NCBI RefSeq assembly: GCF_902833055.1
Contig: NZ_CADFEJ010000017.1
Span: 1-64,000, forward strand
Direction: 5' to 3'
Length of the DNA stretch: 64,000 nt
Source: Burkholderia territorii
GTDB taxonomy: Bacteria; Pseudomonadota; Gammaproteobacteria; Burkholderiales; Burkholderiaceae
Below, piece after piece: positions 1 through 8,271 of the stretch. The translations under genes and the position numbers were made by a program. A model generated the notes under the pieces. That model saw nothing but the letters and a program-made list of their open reading frames with translations, ran no database searches and was not told the origin of the DNA. The stretch's first letter is position 1. Each line of letters opens with the position of its first letter.

Positions 1-5
1 GCGAG

Positions 6-34
6 ATTATGAACCGCGTTTCTCGGTTCGTCAA
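6..34 (-). promoter_or_regulatory. Leftward sigma-70 promoter of stable-RNA type
   Basis: Read on the minus strand there is a -35 TTGACG (complement of 29-34) and a -10 CATAAT (complement of 6-11) separated by exactly 17 bases. A GC-rich stretch (CTCGC) follows at the window edge, like a stringent discriminator. The driven transcript lies left of the window; a tRNA or rRNA gene is an inference from the promoter type only. Confidence 0.5.
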
Positions 35-218
35 CAACTTTTTGAACTGCTTCGTTGCGACGACCGGGGTTCAACTTCGTGTGCGCCGGCGGCTCTACAG
101 CCAGCCCAACCGCACCGCTTCCCTTATTTCCCCGCGCCGCGTTGCCGTTAGCGCGAAAGAGGCGTGATTCTATGCACCCGCCCCCGTCTCCGCAAGCCCC
201 TTGTGAAAATATTTTGAA

Positions 219-250
219 AAGCCCCCGTGCGCTGCCGCGCACGGGGGCTT
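219..250 (-). terminator. Rho-independent terminator of the enoyl-CoA hydratase gene
   Basis: A perfect 14-bp stem (219-232 with 237-250) has a 4-base loop TGCC. It is followed on the minus strand by a T-run (complement of 217-220). It lies 50 bases past the stop codon of the leftward hydratase gene. Confidence 0.8.
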
Positions 251-299
251 CGGGCTCGGCGCACCGGACGATCTACCGACTAGCCAGTCGCCGCCCAAA

Positions 300-1076
300 T
301 CAGCGGTTCTTGAACACCGGCTTGCGCTTTTCGACGAATGCCGCCATCCCTTCCTTCTGATCTTCGGTCGCGAACAGCGAATGGAACAGTCGACGCTCGA
401 AATGCACACCCTCGGCCAGCGTCGTCTCGTAGGCGCGATTCACCGACTCCTTGACCATCATGATCGCCGGCAGCGAAAACTCGGCGATCGTCGTCGCAGC
501 GGCAATCGCTTCGTCAAGCAGTTTGTCGGCCGGCAGCACGCGCGACACGAGCCCCGCCCGCTCCGCCTCGGCTGCGTCCATGAAGCGCGCCGTCAGGCAC
601 ATGTCCATCGCCTTCGCCTTGGACACAGCACGCGGCAGGCGCTGCGTGCCGCCCGCGCCCGGCATCACGCCCAGCTTGATCTCGGGCTGGCCGAACTTGG
701 CCGTATCCGCCGCGAAGATGATGTCGCACATCATCGCGAGCTCGCAGCCACCGCCAAGCGCAAAGCCAGCCACGGCAGCAATGATCGGCTTGCGAATCTC
801 GCGGACGGTCTCCCAGTTGCGCGTGATGTAGTCGCCGCGATAGACATCCATATAGGAATAGGTCGCCATCATGCCGATGTCGGCCCCGGCCGCGAACGCC
901 TTCTCGCTTCCCGTCACGACGATCGCGCCGATTCCGTCGTCCGCGTCGAACGCTTTCAGCGAAGCGCCCAACTCATCCATCAGCGCATCGTTCAACGCAT
1001 TCAGCGCCTTCGGACGGTTCAGCGTGATCAGCCCGACTCGCCCCCGGGTCTCCACCAGGATGTTCTCGTAAGACAT
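300..1076 (-). CDS. paaF: Enoyl-CoA hydratase of the phenylacetate cluster (PaaF-like)
   Basis: This 258-residue crotonase-fold protein would hydrate an enoyl-CoA intermediate in the cytoplasm. The crotonase catalytic glutamate pair is visible as E112 (GGGCELAM) and E132 (QPEIKLGV), 20 residues apart as in classical enoyl-CoA hydratases. Length is typical. It is transcribed divergently from paaN, with a shared 129-base control region that contains a palindromic operator candidate, so a role in phenylacetate breakdown is likely. PaaF is the best guess. It could instead supply the oxepin-CoA hydrolase activity that the short PaaN here lacks, since some bacteria use a separate hydratase for that step. 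The symbol rests on context; the enzyme class is secure. Confidence 0.8.
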   Translation of the reverse strand: MSYENILVETRGRVGLITLNRPKALNALNDALMDELGASLKAFDADDGIGAIVVTGSEKAFAAGADIGMMATYSYMDVYRGDYITRNWETVREIRKPIIAAVAGFALGGGCELAMMCDIIFAADTAKFGQPEIKLGVMPGAGGTQRLPRAVSKAKAMDMCLTARFMDAAEAERAGLVSRVLPADKLLDEAIAAATTIAEFSLPAIMMVKESVNRAYETTLAEGVHFERRLFHSLFATEDQKEGMAAFVEKRKPVFKNR

Positions 1077-1143
1077 CTATTTCTCCTCGATCAATGAAAT
1101 GAGAAACGCCTCGCACATGCGAATAGTTTGATGCTACCATTCT

Positions 1144-1159
1144 CCGACCAACCGGTCGG
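1144..1159. promoter_or_regulatory. Palindromic operator candidate (PaaR-type) between paaF and paaN
   Basis: CCGACC (1144-1149) and GGTCGG (1154-1159) form a perfect 6-4-6 inverted repeat midway between the two divergent PAA transcription units. TetR-family PaaR repressors are known to control phenylacetate genes in Burkholderia; assigning this site to PaaR is inference from position and symmetry. Confidence 0.6.
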
Positions 1160-1205
1160 TTAATTAATCGATCCAACCCTTCCCTATGTCCATCAGGCTG
1201 CCGTC

Positions 1206-2912
1206 ATGACCCATGCACTGTTCACGAAGCACGAAGACACGCTGAAACACGCCCTCGCCGCCATCGAGAGCCGCGGGTACTGGAGCCCGTTCGCGGAAAT
1301 GCCGAGCCCCAAAGTGTACGGGGAAAGCGCGAACGCAGATGGCGAAGCGGCGTTCAACGCACACCTCGGCAACACGTTCGCGCTCGACCAGCCGGCCTCC
1401 GGCGGAACCGTCGGTGCGGAGCAGTCGCCGTACGGGATCGCGCTGGGCGTCCGCTATCCGAAATCGACGCCCGACGAACTGATTGCCGCAGCCGCCGCTG
1501 CCCAGCGTGCATGGCGTGAAGCCGGCCCGAGCGCCTGGATTGGCGTCAGTCTCGAAATCCTCGCACGGCTGAATCGCGCGAGCTTCGAGATCGCCTACAG
1601 CGTGATGCACACGACGGGCCAGGCGTTCATGATGGCGTTCCAGGCCGGGGGCCCGCACGCGCAGGATCGAGCGCTCGAAGCGGTCGCCTACGCGTGGGCC
1701 GAATTGCGTCGCGTCCCCGCCGACGCACACTGGGAGAAGCCGCAAGGCAAGAACCCGCCGCTCGCGATGCACAAGCGCTATACGATCGTTCCGCGCGGCA
1801 CCGGCCTCGTGCTCGGCTGCTGCACATTCCCGACCTGGAACGGCTATCCCGGCCTGTTCGCCGACCTCGCGACCGGCAACACGGTGATCGTCAAACCTCA
1901 TCCGGGCGCGATCCTGCCGCTCGCGATCACGGTCCGCATTGCGCGCGACGTGCTGCGCGAAGCCGGCTTCGATCCGAACGTCGTTACGCTCCTCGCGACC
2001 GAACCGAACGACGGCGCCCTCGTGCAGGACCTCGCGCTGCGCCCTGAAATCAAGCTGATCGACTTCACCGGCAGCACGCAAAACGGCACGTGGCTCGAAC
2101 GCAATGCGCATCAGGCACAGGTGTATACCGAAAAGGCCGGCGTCAACCAGATCGTGATCGATTCGACCGACGACCTGAAGGCCGCGGCCAAGAACATCGC
2201 GTTCTCGCTGGCGCTGTACTCCGGCCAGATGTGCACGGCACCGCAGAACATCTACGTGCCGCGCGACGGCATCCGGACGGCGGACGGCCATGCAAGCTTC
2301 GACGAAGTCGCCCAGGCGATCGCCGTCTCCGTGCAGAAACTGACCGGCGACCCGGCTCGCTCGGTCGAACTGATCGGCGCAATCCAGAACGACGGCGTGG
2401 CCGCGCGGATCGACGACGCCCGCAAGCTCGGTCGTGCGCTCGCCGACAGCCAGACGCTCCAGCATCCGACGTTCGCCAATGCCCGAGTGCGCACGCCGCT
2501 CGTGCTGCAGCTCGACGTGGCCGATCGCGCGAAATTCACGCAGGAGTGGTTCGGCCCGATCTCGTTCGTGATCGCGACCGACTCGACCGCGCAGTCGCTC
2601 GATCTCGCCGGCGAAATCGCCGCGGAACATGGCGCGCTGACGCTCTCCGTCTACAGCACCGACGACAAGGTTCTCGACGCCGCACACGATGCGGCGGTGC
2701 GAGGCGGCGTCGCGCTGTCGATCAACCTGACGGGCGGCGTGTTCGTCAACCAGTCGGCGGCATTCTCCGACTTCCACGGCACCGGCGCGAACCCGGCCGC
2801 CAATGCGGCGCTCGCCGATCCGGCGTTCGTCGCCAGCCGGTTCCGCGTGGTGCAAAGCCGCGTTCATGTTGCGCCGAAGGCCGTACCCGTGGAAGCCGGC
2901 CAGACGGCATAA
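1206..2912 (+). CDS. paaN: Phenylacetate degradation aldehyde dehydrogenase PaaN (PaaZ dehydrogenase part only)
   Basis: The 568-residue protein is an aldehyde dehydrogenase of the PaaN type. It is expected to oxidise 3-oxo-5,6-dehydrosuberyl-CoA semialdehyde with NADP+ after ring opening. The nucleophile is C343 (SGQMCTAP), the general base is E309 (YTEKAGVN), and the FTGS nucleotide-binding motif is at about 287-290. E. coli PaaZ is about 680 residues with a C-terminal MaoC-type hydratase that opens the oxepin ring; that domain is absent here, so a separate hydratase must do it. It is the first gene of the rightward PAA operon, just downstream of the operator candidate. Older annotations also call such proteins PaaZ. 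Confidence 0.9.
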   Translation: MTHALFTKHEDTLKHALAAIESRGYWSPFAEMPSPKVYGESANADGEAAFNAHLGNTFALDQPASGGTVGAEQSPYGIALGVRYPKSTPDELIAAAAAAQRAWREAGPSAWIGVSLEILARLNRASFEIAYSVMHTTGQAFMMAFQAGGPHAQDRALEAVAYAWAELRRVPADAHWEKPQGKNPPLAMHKRYTIVPRGTGLVLGCCTFPTWNGYPGLFADLATGNTVIVKPHPGAILPLAITVRIARDVLREAGFDPNVVTLLATEPNDGALVQDLALRPEIKLIDFTGSTQNGTWLERNAHQAQVYTEKAGVNQIVIDSTDDLKAAAKNIAFSLALYSGQMCTAPQNIYVPRDGIRTADGHASFDEVAQAIAVSVQKLTGDPARSVELIGAIQNDGVAARIDDARKLGRALADSQTLQHPTFANARVRTPLVLQLDVADRAKFTQEWFGPISFVIATDSTAQSLDLAGEIAAEHGALTLSVYSTDDKVLDAAHDAAVRGGVALSINLTGGVFVNQSAAFSDFHGTGANPAANAALADPAFVASRFRVVQSRVHVAPKAVPVEAGQTA

Positions 2913-2955
2913 CCCGAATGGCCGACGTGCAAACGCCGTCGCATTCTTTACCATG

Positions 2956-2983
2956 AACGAATCCGCCAACCGGCGGGTTCGTT
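2956..2983 (+). other. Intercistronic hairpin between paaN and pcaF
   Basis: AACGAATCCGCC (2956-2967) pairs over all 12 positions, one as a G-U pair, with GGCGGGTTCGTT (2972-2983) around a 4-base loop. No T-run follows, so it is not a classical terminator. It ends 16 bases before the pcaF start codon and may stabilise mRNA or modulate translation, which is inference. Confidence 0.5.
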
Positions 2984-2999
2984 GCACATCGACACTTCC

Positions 3000-4202
3000 A
3001 TGAACGACGCCTACATCTGCGACGCGATTCGCACACCCATCGGCCGCTACGGCGGCGCCCTGAAAGACGTTCGTGCCGACGATCTCGGCGCGGTGCCGCT
3101 CAAGGCGCTGATCGAACGCAACCGCAACGTCGACTGGTCGGCGATCGACGACGTGATCTACGGCTGCGCGAACCAGGCGGGCGAAGACAACCGCAACGTC
3201 GCGCGCATGTCCGCATTGCTCGCGGGCCTGCCGACAGTCGTGCCGGGCACGACGCTGAACCGGCTGTGCGGTTCCGGCATGGACGCCGTCGGCACCGCCG
3301 CACGCGCGATCAAGGCGGGCGAAGCACGCTTGATGATCGCGGGCGGCGTCGAAAGCATGACGCGCGCGCCGTTCGTGATGGGCAAGGCCACCAGCGCATT
3401 CGCGCGCCAGGCCGCCATTTTCGACACGACGATCGGCTGGCGCTTCGTCAATCCGCTGATGAAACAGCAATACGGCGTCGATTCGATGCCCGAGACGGCC
3501 GAGAACGTCGCGGACGACTACAACATCAGCCGTGCCGACCAAGATCTGTTCGCGCTGCGCAGCCAGCAGAAGGCTGCGCGCGCGCAGCAGGACGGCACGC
3601 TCGCCGAGGAAATCGTCCCGGTCACGATTCCGCAGAAGAAGGGCGACGCGCTCGTCGTATCGCGTGACGAGCATCCGCGCGAAACGTCGCTCGAAGCGCT
3701 CGCGAAGCTGAAGGGCGTCGTGCGCCCGGACGGATCGGTGACGGCCGGCAACGCGTCGGGCGTCAACGATGGCGCATGCGCGCTGCTGCTCGCCAATGCG
3801 GAAGCGGCCGACCAATACGGGCTGCGCCGCCGCGCACGCGTCGTCGGCATGGCGACCGCCGGCGTCGAACCGCGCGTGATGGGAATGGGCCCGGCGCCGG
3901 CCACGCAAAAACTGCTGCGCCAGCTCGGCATGACGATCGACCAGTTCGACGTAATCGAGCTGAACGAAGCGTTCGCGTCGCAGGGTCTCGCGGTGTTGCG
4001 CATGCTCGGTATCGCCGACGACGATCCGCGCGTGAACCCGAACGGCGGTGCGATCGCGCTCGGTCACCCGCTCGGCGCATCGGGCGCGCGCCTCGTGACC
4101 ACGGCGCTTCACCAACTCGAGCGTACGGGCGGCCGCTTTGCGCTCTGTACGATGTGCATCGGCGTCGGCCAGGGCATCGCGATCGCCATCGAGCGCGTGT
4201 AA
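3000..4202 (+). CDS. pcaF: 3-oxoadipyl-CoA thiolase
   Basis: This 400-residue thiolase catalyses the thiolytic release of acetyl-CoA from 3-oxoadipyl-CoA (giving succinyl-CoA) and from 3-oxo-5,6-dehydrosuberyl-CoA in the phenylacetate route. The nucleophilic cysteine C90 (LNRLCGSGMD), H356 (ALGHPLGASG) and C386 (MCIGVGQG) form the standard thiolase triad. An upstream in-frame start at 2982 would add six residues, but MNDAYICDAIRTP matches the family N-terminus, so 3000 is chosen. It is the second gene of the PAA operon; the same gene is called paaJ or paaE in some genomes. Confidence 0.9.
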   Translation: MNDAYICDAIRTPIGRYGGALKDVRADDLGAVPLKALIERNRNVDWSAIDDVIYGCANQAGEDNRNVARMSALLAGLPTVVPGTTLNRLCGSGMDAVGTAARAIKAGEARLMIAGGVESMTRAPFVMGKATSAFARQAAIFDTTIGWRFVNPLMKQQYGVDSMPETAENVADDYNISRADQDLFALRSQQKAARAQQDGTLAEEIVPVTIPQKKGDALVVSRDEHPRETSLEALAKLKGVVRPDGSVTAGNASGVNDGACALLLANAEAADQYGLRRRARVVGMATAGVEPRVMGMGPAPATQKLLRQLGMTIDQFDVIELNEAFASQGLAVLRMLGIADDDPRVNPNGGAIALGHPLGASGARLVTTALHQLERTGGRFALCTMCIGVGQGIAIAIERV

Positions 4203-4247
4203 CCGACGCGCCGCGCGCCTATAACGAAGTCATGAAGGAGACACTGC

Positions 4248-5039
4248 ATGTCATATGAGGCGATCCAGCTGGATATCGATCAGACTGCCCGCGTGGCCAC
4301 GATCACCCTCAACCGTCCGGACAAGCTGAACAGCTTCACGCGGGCGATGCATCGCGAACTGCAGTCTGCCCTCGATGAAGTCGAGACGGCCGGCGCACGT
4401 GCGCTGATCCTGACCGGTGCGGGGCGCGGCTTTTGCGCAGGCCAGGACCTCGCCGACCTCGACTTCACGCCCGGCGCGTCCACCGACCTCGGCACGCTGA
4501 TCGACGAGCATTTCAATCCGCTGATCCGTCGCCTGCAACGCATGCCGATTCCGGTGATCGCCGCCGTCAACGGCACGGCGGCCGGCGCCGGCGCGAATCT
4601 CGCACTCGCCTGCGACCTCGTCTTCGCTGCACGCTCGAGCAGCTTCATCCAGGCCTTCGTCAAGATCGGGCTCGTGCCCGATTCGGGCGGAACGTGGTTC
4701 CTGCCGCAACGCATCGGCATGGCACGCGCGCTGGGGCTCGCGCTGACCGGCGACAAGCTCGGCGCCGAACAGGCCGAACAATGGGGCTTGATCTGGCGCG
4801 CGGTCGACGACGACAAGCTCGCCGCGTCCGCCCGTGAGCTCGCCAGCCAGCTCGCGCAGCAACCGACGCTCGCGATCGCGTCGATCAAGCAGTCGATGCG
4901 CGACAGCGTCACGAATACGCTCGATCAACAGCTCGACCTCGAGCGCGACCTGCAGCGCAAGCTCGGCCAGTCACACGACTATGCGGAAGGCGTGAAGGCG
5001 TTCATCGAGAAGCGCGCCCCGCGCTTCGAGGGGCGTTGA
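4248..5039 (+). CDS. paaG: 2-(1,2-epoxy-1,2-dihydrophenyl)acetyl-CoA isomerase PaaG
   Basis: A 263-residue crotonase-family isomerase that converts ring-1,2-epoxyphenylacetyl-CoA to oxepin-CoA and can also shift double bonds during later beta-oxidation. D145 in the motif GLVPDSGG is the isomerase acid/base; the hydratase-type glutamate pair of the first gene in this window is absent, which separates the two paralogues. AAGGAG at 4235-4240 is a good ribosome binding site. It lies in the PAA operon and its stop codon is only one base from the next start. Confidence 0.9.
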   Translation: MSYEAIQLDIDQTARVATITLNRPDKLNSFTRAMHRELQSALDEVETAGARALILTGAGRGFCAGQDLADLDFTPGASTDLGTLIDEHFNPLIRRLQRMPIPVIAAVNGTAAGAGANLALACDLVFAARSSSFIQAFVKIGLVPDSGGTWFLPQRIGMARALGLALTGDKLGAEQAEQWGLIWRAVDDDKLAASARELASQLAQQPTLAIASIKQSMRDSVTNTLDQQLDLERDLQRKLGQSHDYAEGVKAFIEKRAPRFEGR

Positions 5040-5040
5040 C

Positions 5041-5493
5041 ATGACCACGTCCAACGACATGCTCGACCCCGATGCGCTCGCCCGTGCGACTGCACGGGCC
5101 ATGTACGACGCGGATGCCTGCAGCCGCGCGTTCGGCATGGAAATCGCGGAAGTGCGGGCCGGCTATGCGCGCCTGCAAATGCGCGTCCGGCCGGAATTCC
5201 TGAACGGACATCAGACTTGCCACGGCGGCATCATCTTCACGCTCGCCGATTCGACGTTCGCGTTCGCGTGTAACTCGTACAACCTGAATACCGTTGCGGC
5301 CGGCTGCTCGATCGAATACCTGCGTCCCGTACACGGCAACGACTTGCTGACGGCCGAAGCGATCGAGCAGACGCGCAGCGGCCGACACGGGATCTACGAC
5401 ATCCGCGTCACGAACCAGACAGGCGAAACGGTCGCGATGTTTCGGGGCAAATCGGCCCAGATCAAGGGCACGGTGCTGCCCGAAGAACATTGA
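5041..5493 (+). CDS. paaI: Hydroxyphenylacetyl-CoA thioesterase PaaI
   Basis: This 150-residue hotdog-fold thioesterase (4HBT family) hydrolyses dead-end CoA thioesters and returns CoA during phenylacetate breakdown. The signature is the H61-G62-G63 motif (TCHGGIIFTLAD) with the acidic residue D70. Length fits PaaI. It starts one base after the paaG stop codon, which implies translational coupling, and is followed by paaK. Confidence 0.9.
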   Translation: MTTSNDMLDPDALARATARAMYDADACSRAFGMEIAEVRAGYARLQMRVRPEFLNGHQTCHGGIIFTLADSTFAFACNSYNLNTVAAGCSIEYLRPVHGNDLLTAEAIEQTRSGRHGIYDIRVTNQTGETVAMFRGKSAQIKGTVLPEEH

Positions 5494-5530
5494 CGTCACG
5501 GCTCGCTCATAACAATCACAGGAGACAGGC

Positions 5531-6829
5531 ATGACTACCCCGCTACCGCTCGAGCCGATCGAGACCGCCTCGCGCGACGAGCTGACCGCACTGCAGCTCG
5601 AACGCCTGAAGTGGTCGCTCCGGCACGCGTACGACCATTCACCCGTCTATCGCCGCAAATTCGACGAAGCGGGCGTACATCCCGACGACCTGAAGACGCT
5701 CGCGGATCTTTCACGCTTCCCGTTCACGACCAAGACCGACCTGCGCGACAGTTACCCGTTCGGAATGTTCGCGGTGCCGCAGGACCAGATCTCGCGCATT
5801 CATGCGTCGTCGGGCACGACCGGCAAGCCGACCGTCGTCGGCTATACGGCACGCGACATCGACACGTGGGCCAATCTCGTCGCGCGCTCGATCCGCGCGG
5901 CCGGTGCGCGGCGCGGCGACAAGGTTCACGTCAGTTATGGATACGGGCTGTTTACCGGCGGGCTCGGCGCACACTACGGCGCCGAACGCGCGGGGCTGAC
6001 CGTGATTCCGTTCGGCGGTGGGCAGACCGAAAAGCAGGTGCAGCTGATCCAGGATTTCCGGCCCGACATCATCATGGTGACGCCGAGTTACATGCTGTCG
6101 ATCGCCGACGAGATCGAGCGCCAGGGCCTCGATCCCGCACAAAGTTCGCTGCGCATCGGCATCTTCGGCGCGGAGCCGTGGACCAACGACATGCGCACGG
6201 CCATCGAGCAGCGGATGGGCATCGATGCGGTCGACATCTATGGGTTGTCCGAAGTGATGGGGCCCGGCGTTGCATCGGAATGCGTCGAGACCAAGGACGG
6301 CCCGACCATCTGGGAAGATTACTTCTATCCGGAGATCATCGATCCCGACACCGGCGAAGTGTTGCCTGACGGCGAACTCGGCGAACTGGTGTTCACGTCG
6401 TTGACGAAGGAAGCGCTGCCGATCATCCGCTACCGGACGCGCGACCTCACGCGTCTGCTGCCCGGCACCGCCCGCACGATGCGCCGGATGGAAAAGATCA
6501 CCGGGCGTTCGGACGACATGATGATCGTGCGTGGCGTCAACGTCTTCCCGACGCAGATCGAGGAGCAGCTGCTGAAACAGCGCGCACTCGCACCGCACTA
6601 TCAGATCGTGCTGACGAAGGAAGGCCCGCTCGACGTGCTGACGCTCAACGTCGAGCCGTGTCCGGAAACGGCGCCCGACACGGCGGCGATCCATGCAGCC
6701 AGGCAGGCGCTCGCGCACGACATCAAGTCATTGATCGGCGTGACGGCCGTCATCAACGTGTTGCCCGTGAACGGAATCGAACGCTCGGTCGGCAAGGCGC
6801 GCCGCGTGATCGACAAGCGCAAGGGCTGA
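5531..6829 (+). CDS. paaK: Phenylacetate-CoA ligase PaaK
   Basis: A 432-residue adenylate-forming ligase that activates phenylacetate with ATP and CoA to phenylacetyl-CoA, the entry step of the pathway. The phosphate-binding motif SSGTTGKP is at residues 93-100; YGLSEVMGPGVASE is the aryl-pocket and A5-like region; the C-terminal domain carries a lysine-rich end (SVGKARRVIDKRKG). AGGAGA upstream of the ATG is a good ribosome binding site. It is the last gene of the PAA operon, before a shared terminator. Confidence 0.93.
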   Translation: MTTPLPLEPIETASRDELTALQLERLKWSLRHAYDHSPVYRRKFDEAGVHPDDLKTLADLSRFPFTTKTDLRDSYPFGMFAVPQDQISRIHASSGTTGKPTVVGYTARDIDTWANLVARSIRAAGARRGDKVHVSYGYGLFTGGLGAHYGAERAGLTVIPFGGGQTEKQVQLIQDFRPDIIMVTPSYMLSIADEIERQGLDPAQSSLRIGIFGAEPWTNDMRTAIEQRMGIDAVDIYGLSEVMGPGVASECVETKDGPTIWEDYFYPEIIDPDTGEVLPDGELGELVFTSLTKEALPIIRYRTRDLTRLLPGTARTMRRMEKITGRSDDMMIVRGVNVFPTQIEEQLLKQRALAPHYQIVLTKEGPLDVLTLNVEPCPETAPDTAAIHAARQALAHDIKSLIGVTAVINVLPVNGIERSVGKARRVIDKRKG

Positions 6830-6882
6830 TACCCGCCACTGCCCGACCGCCGCGAGCAACAACATCGGCCGCACAAAAAAAC

Positions 6883-6913
6883 AGCCCGACCGGCCAACGA
6901 CACCGGTCGGGCT
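6883..6913. terminator. Bidirectional terminator between paaK and mltA
   Basis: A perfect 11-bp stem (6883-6893 with 6903-6913) has a 9-base loop. Seven A residues precede it (6875-6881), giving a T-run for the leftward mltA transcript; on the plus strand it is followed by a weaker CTTCATTT. Confidence 0.75.
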
Positions 6914-6960
6914 GCTTCATTTGAGCGCCGGTCAAACTTGAACACCGGCGCCACTGCACG

Positions 6961-8085
6961 TCACGAATTCGGGAACAGCAGCCACATCCGGCCGATCTGC
7001 TTCATCCGTCCGGCCAGGTCGCCCGCTTCGTCGCCCAGCCCCCAGAAATAGTCGGCCCGCACGCCGCCCTTGATCGCGGAACCCGTGTCCTGTGCGAACA
7101 CGAGCCGGTTCATCGGCGTATTGGTCAGCGGCCGCGTCGTCTGCAGGAACACGGGCGTGCCGAGCGGAATCGACGACGGATCGACCGCGATCGAGCGCTC
7201 CGCCGTGAGCGGCACTCCGAGTGCGCCGATCGGGCCGTCCGCGCCGCCGTGCGGCGCGTCTTCCTTCGTCGGCATGTCGCGGAAAAACACGAATCGCGGA
7301 TTCGTGTCGAGCAACGCATCGACGCGAGTCGGGTTCGCCTTCGCCCAAGCCTTGATGCCCTGCATCGTCGCCTGCGCGGGCGTCAGCTCGCCGCGATCGA
7401 GCAGCCACTTGCCGATCGAGCGATACGGCTGGTTGTTGGTGCCGCCGAAGCCGACCCGCATCACCGAACCGTCGTCAAGCAGCACGCGCCCCGAACCCTG
7501 CACCTGCAGAAAGAATGCCTCGATCGGATCGTCGACCCACACGAGTTCGTTGCCGTTCAGGATGCCGGCCCGCTCGAGCTGCGCACGCGGGGGCAGCGCC
7601 GCACCGGCGCGATAGCCGGCCGGCCAGCGGTACAGCGCGTACTGGTAAGGACCGCGACGCACGCGCGAGCCGTGCAGCAACGGCTCGTAATAACCGGTCA
7701 CGAGCCCGTCGAGCGTGCCGTCGGTGTTCGCCAGCTGAAACGGCGTGAAATACGTTTCGAAGAACGCGCGCGCGCTGCTGACGTCGAGCTCGTCGAGGCG
7801 GTCGGCGGCAGCGCAGGCACGCTGCCACGCCGGCTGGCGCGCGAGCCGCACGCAGTTCTGCCGCAGCGCGGCCGTCGCACCGATCAGCGAATCGTCCTGC
7901 CACCCCGGCACCTGCTGCCACGCGACCGGCGTGAGCCGCTTCGCGGCCACCTGTCCCGGCACGATCGCCGCGCCGGTCGGCGGCTTGAGTGCCGACGTCC
8001 GCGTCGGCGCGCCGCCGCACGCGGCAAGCAGCACGGCCGTCGCGGCGGCCGCAACCCAGCCGGCCGCCCGGGGCCCAAACCACAT
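6961..8085 (-). CDS. mltA: Membrane-bound lytic murein transglycosylase A
   Basis: The protein cleaves peptidoglycan glycan strands to 1,6-anhydro products at the outer membrane. From the start at 8085 it has 374 residues, with a signal segment ending in the lipobox LLAACGG, so it should be lipidated. The central MltA domain is followed by the 3D domain, seen as VFAQDTGSAIKGGVRADYF near the end, with catalytic-type aspartates. Longer in-frame starts exist up to 8238, but the signal peptide fits best at 8085 or 8115; the longer ones would overlap the divergent small gene. It ends close to a terminator shared with paaK. Confidence 0.9.
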   Translation of the reverse strand: MWFGPRAAGWVAAAATAVLLAACGGAPTRTSALKPPTGAAIVPGQVAAKRLTPVAWQQVPGWQDDSLIGATAALRQNCVRLARQPAWQRACAAADRLDELDVSSARAFFETYFTPFQLANTDGTLDGLVTGYYEPLLHGSRVRRGPYQYALYRWPAGYRAGAALPPRAQLERAGILNGNELVWVDDPIEAFFLQVQGSGRVLLDDGSVMRVGFGGTNNQPYRSIGKWLLDRGELTPAQATMQGIKAWAKANPTRVDALLDTNPRFVFFRDMPTKEDAPHGGADGPIGALGVPLTAERSIAVDPSSIPLGTPVFLQTTRPLTNTPMNRLVFAQDTGSAIKGGVRADYFWGLGDEAGDLAGRMKQIGRMWLLFPNS

Positions 8086-8101
8086 ACAATGTCCGTTCTT
8101 G

Positions 8102-8257
8102 ATGGAAACCGCCATGTCAGATTTTCTCGACCAATATCCGATGCTCATCTTCGCGCTCGAGGCTTTCGTAGCGCTTGCCCTGCTTGTCTTCATCGTCGTG
8201 TGGACGTCGTCCGGCCGGAAGAAGCACGCGCGCGGCAACGACCGACAGCCACGCTGA
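8102..8257 (+). CDS. Small single-pass membrane protein of unknown function
   Basis: A short open frame (51 residues from 8102, or 47 from the ATG at 8114) with one hydrophobic segment, PMLIFALEAFVALALLVF, followed by a basic, polar tail (SGRKKHARGNDRQ). This is the profile of a small inner-membrane protein with the tail in the cytoplasm. It is divergent from mltA and ends 14 bases before the convergent apaG gene. Only a weak ribosome binding site (TGGA) is visible. I do not recognise a named family; it is called real mainly because of its hydrophobicity pattern and because it fills the gap neatly. Confidence 0.5.
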   Translation: METAMSDFLDQYPMLIFALEAFVALALLVFIVVWTSSGRKKHARGNDRQPR

Positions 8258-8271
8258 CCGACAGCGCACGC

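Noticed and set aside
1164..4115. 983-residue minus-strand open frame
   Set aside because: It is antisense to paaN and pcaF and is Arg/His-rich, as expected for shadow frames in high-GC DNA. The plus-strand genes have full family motifs.
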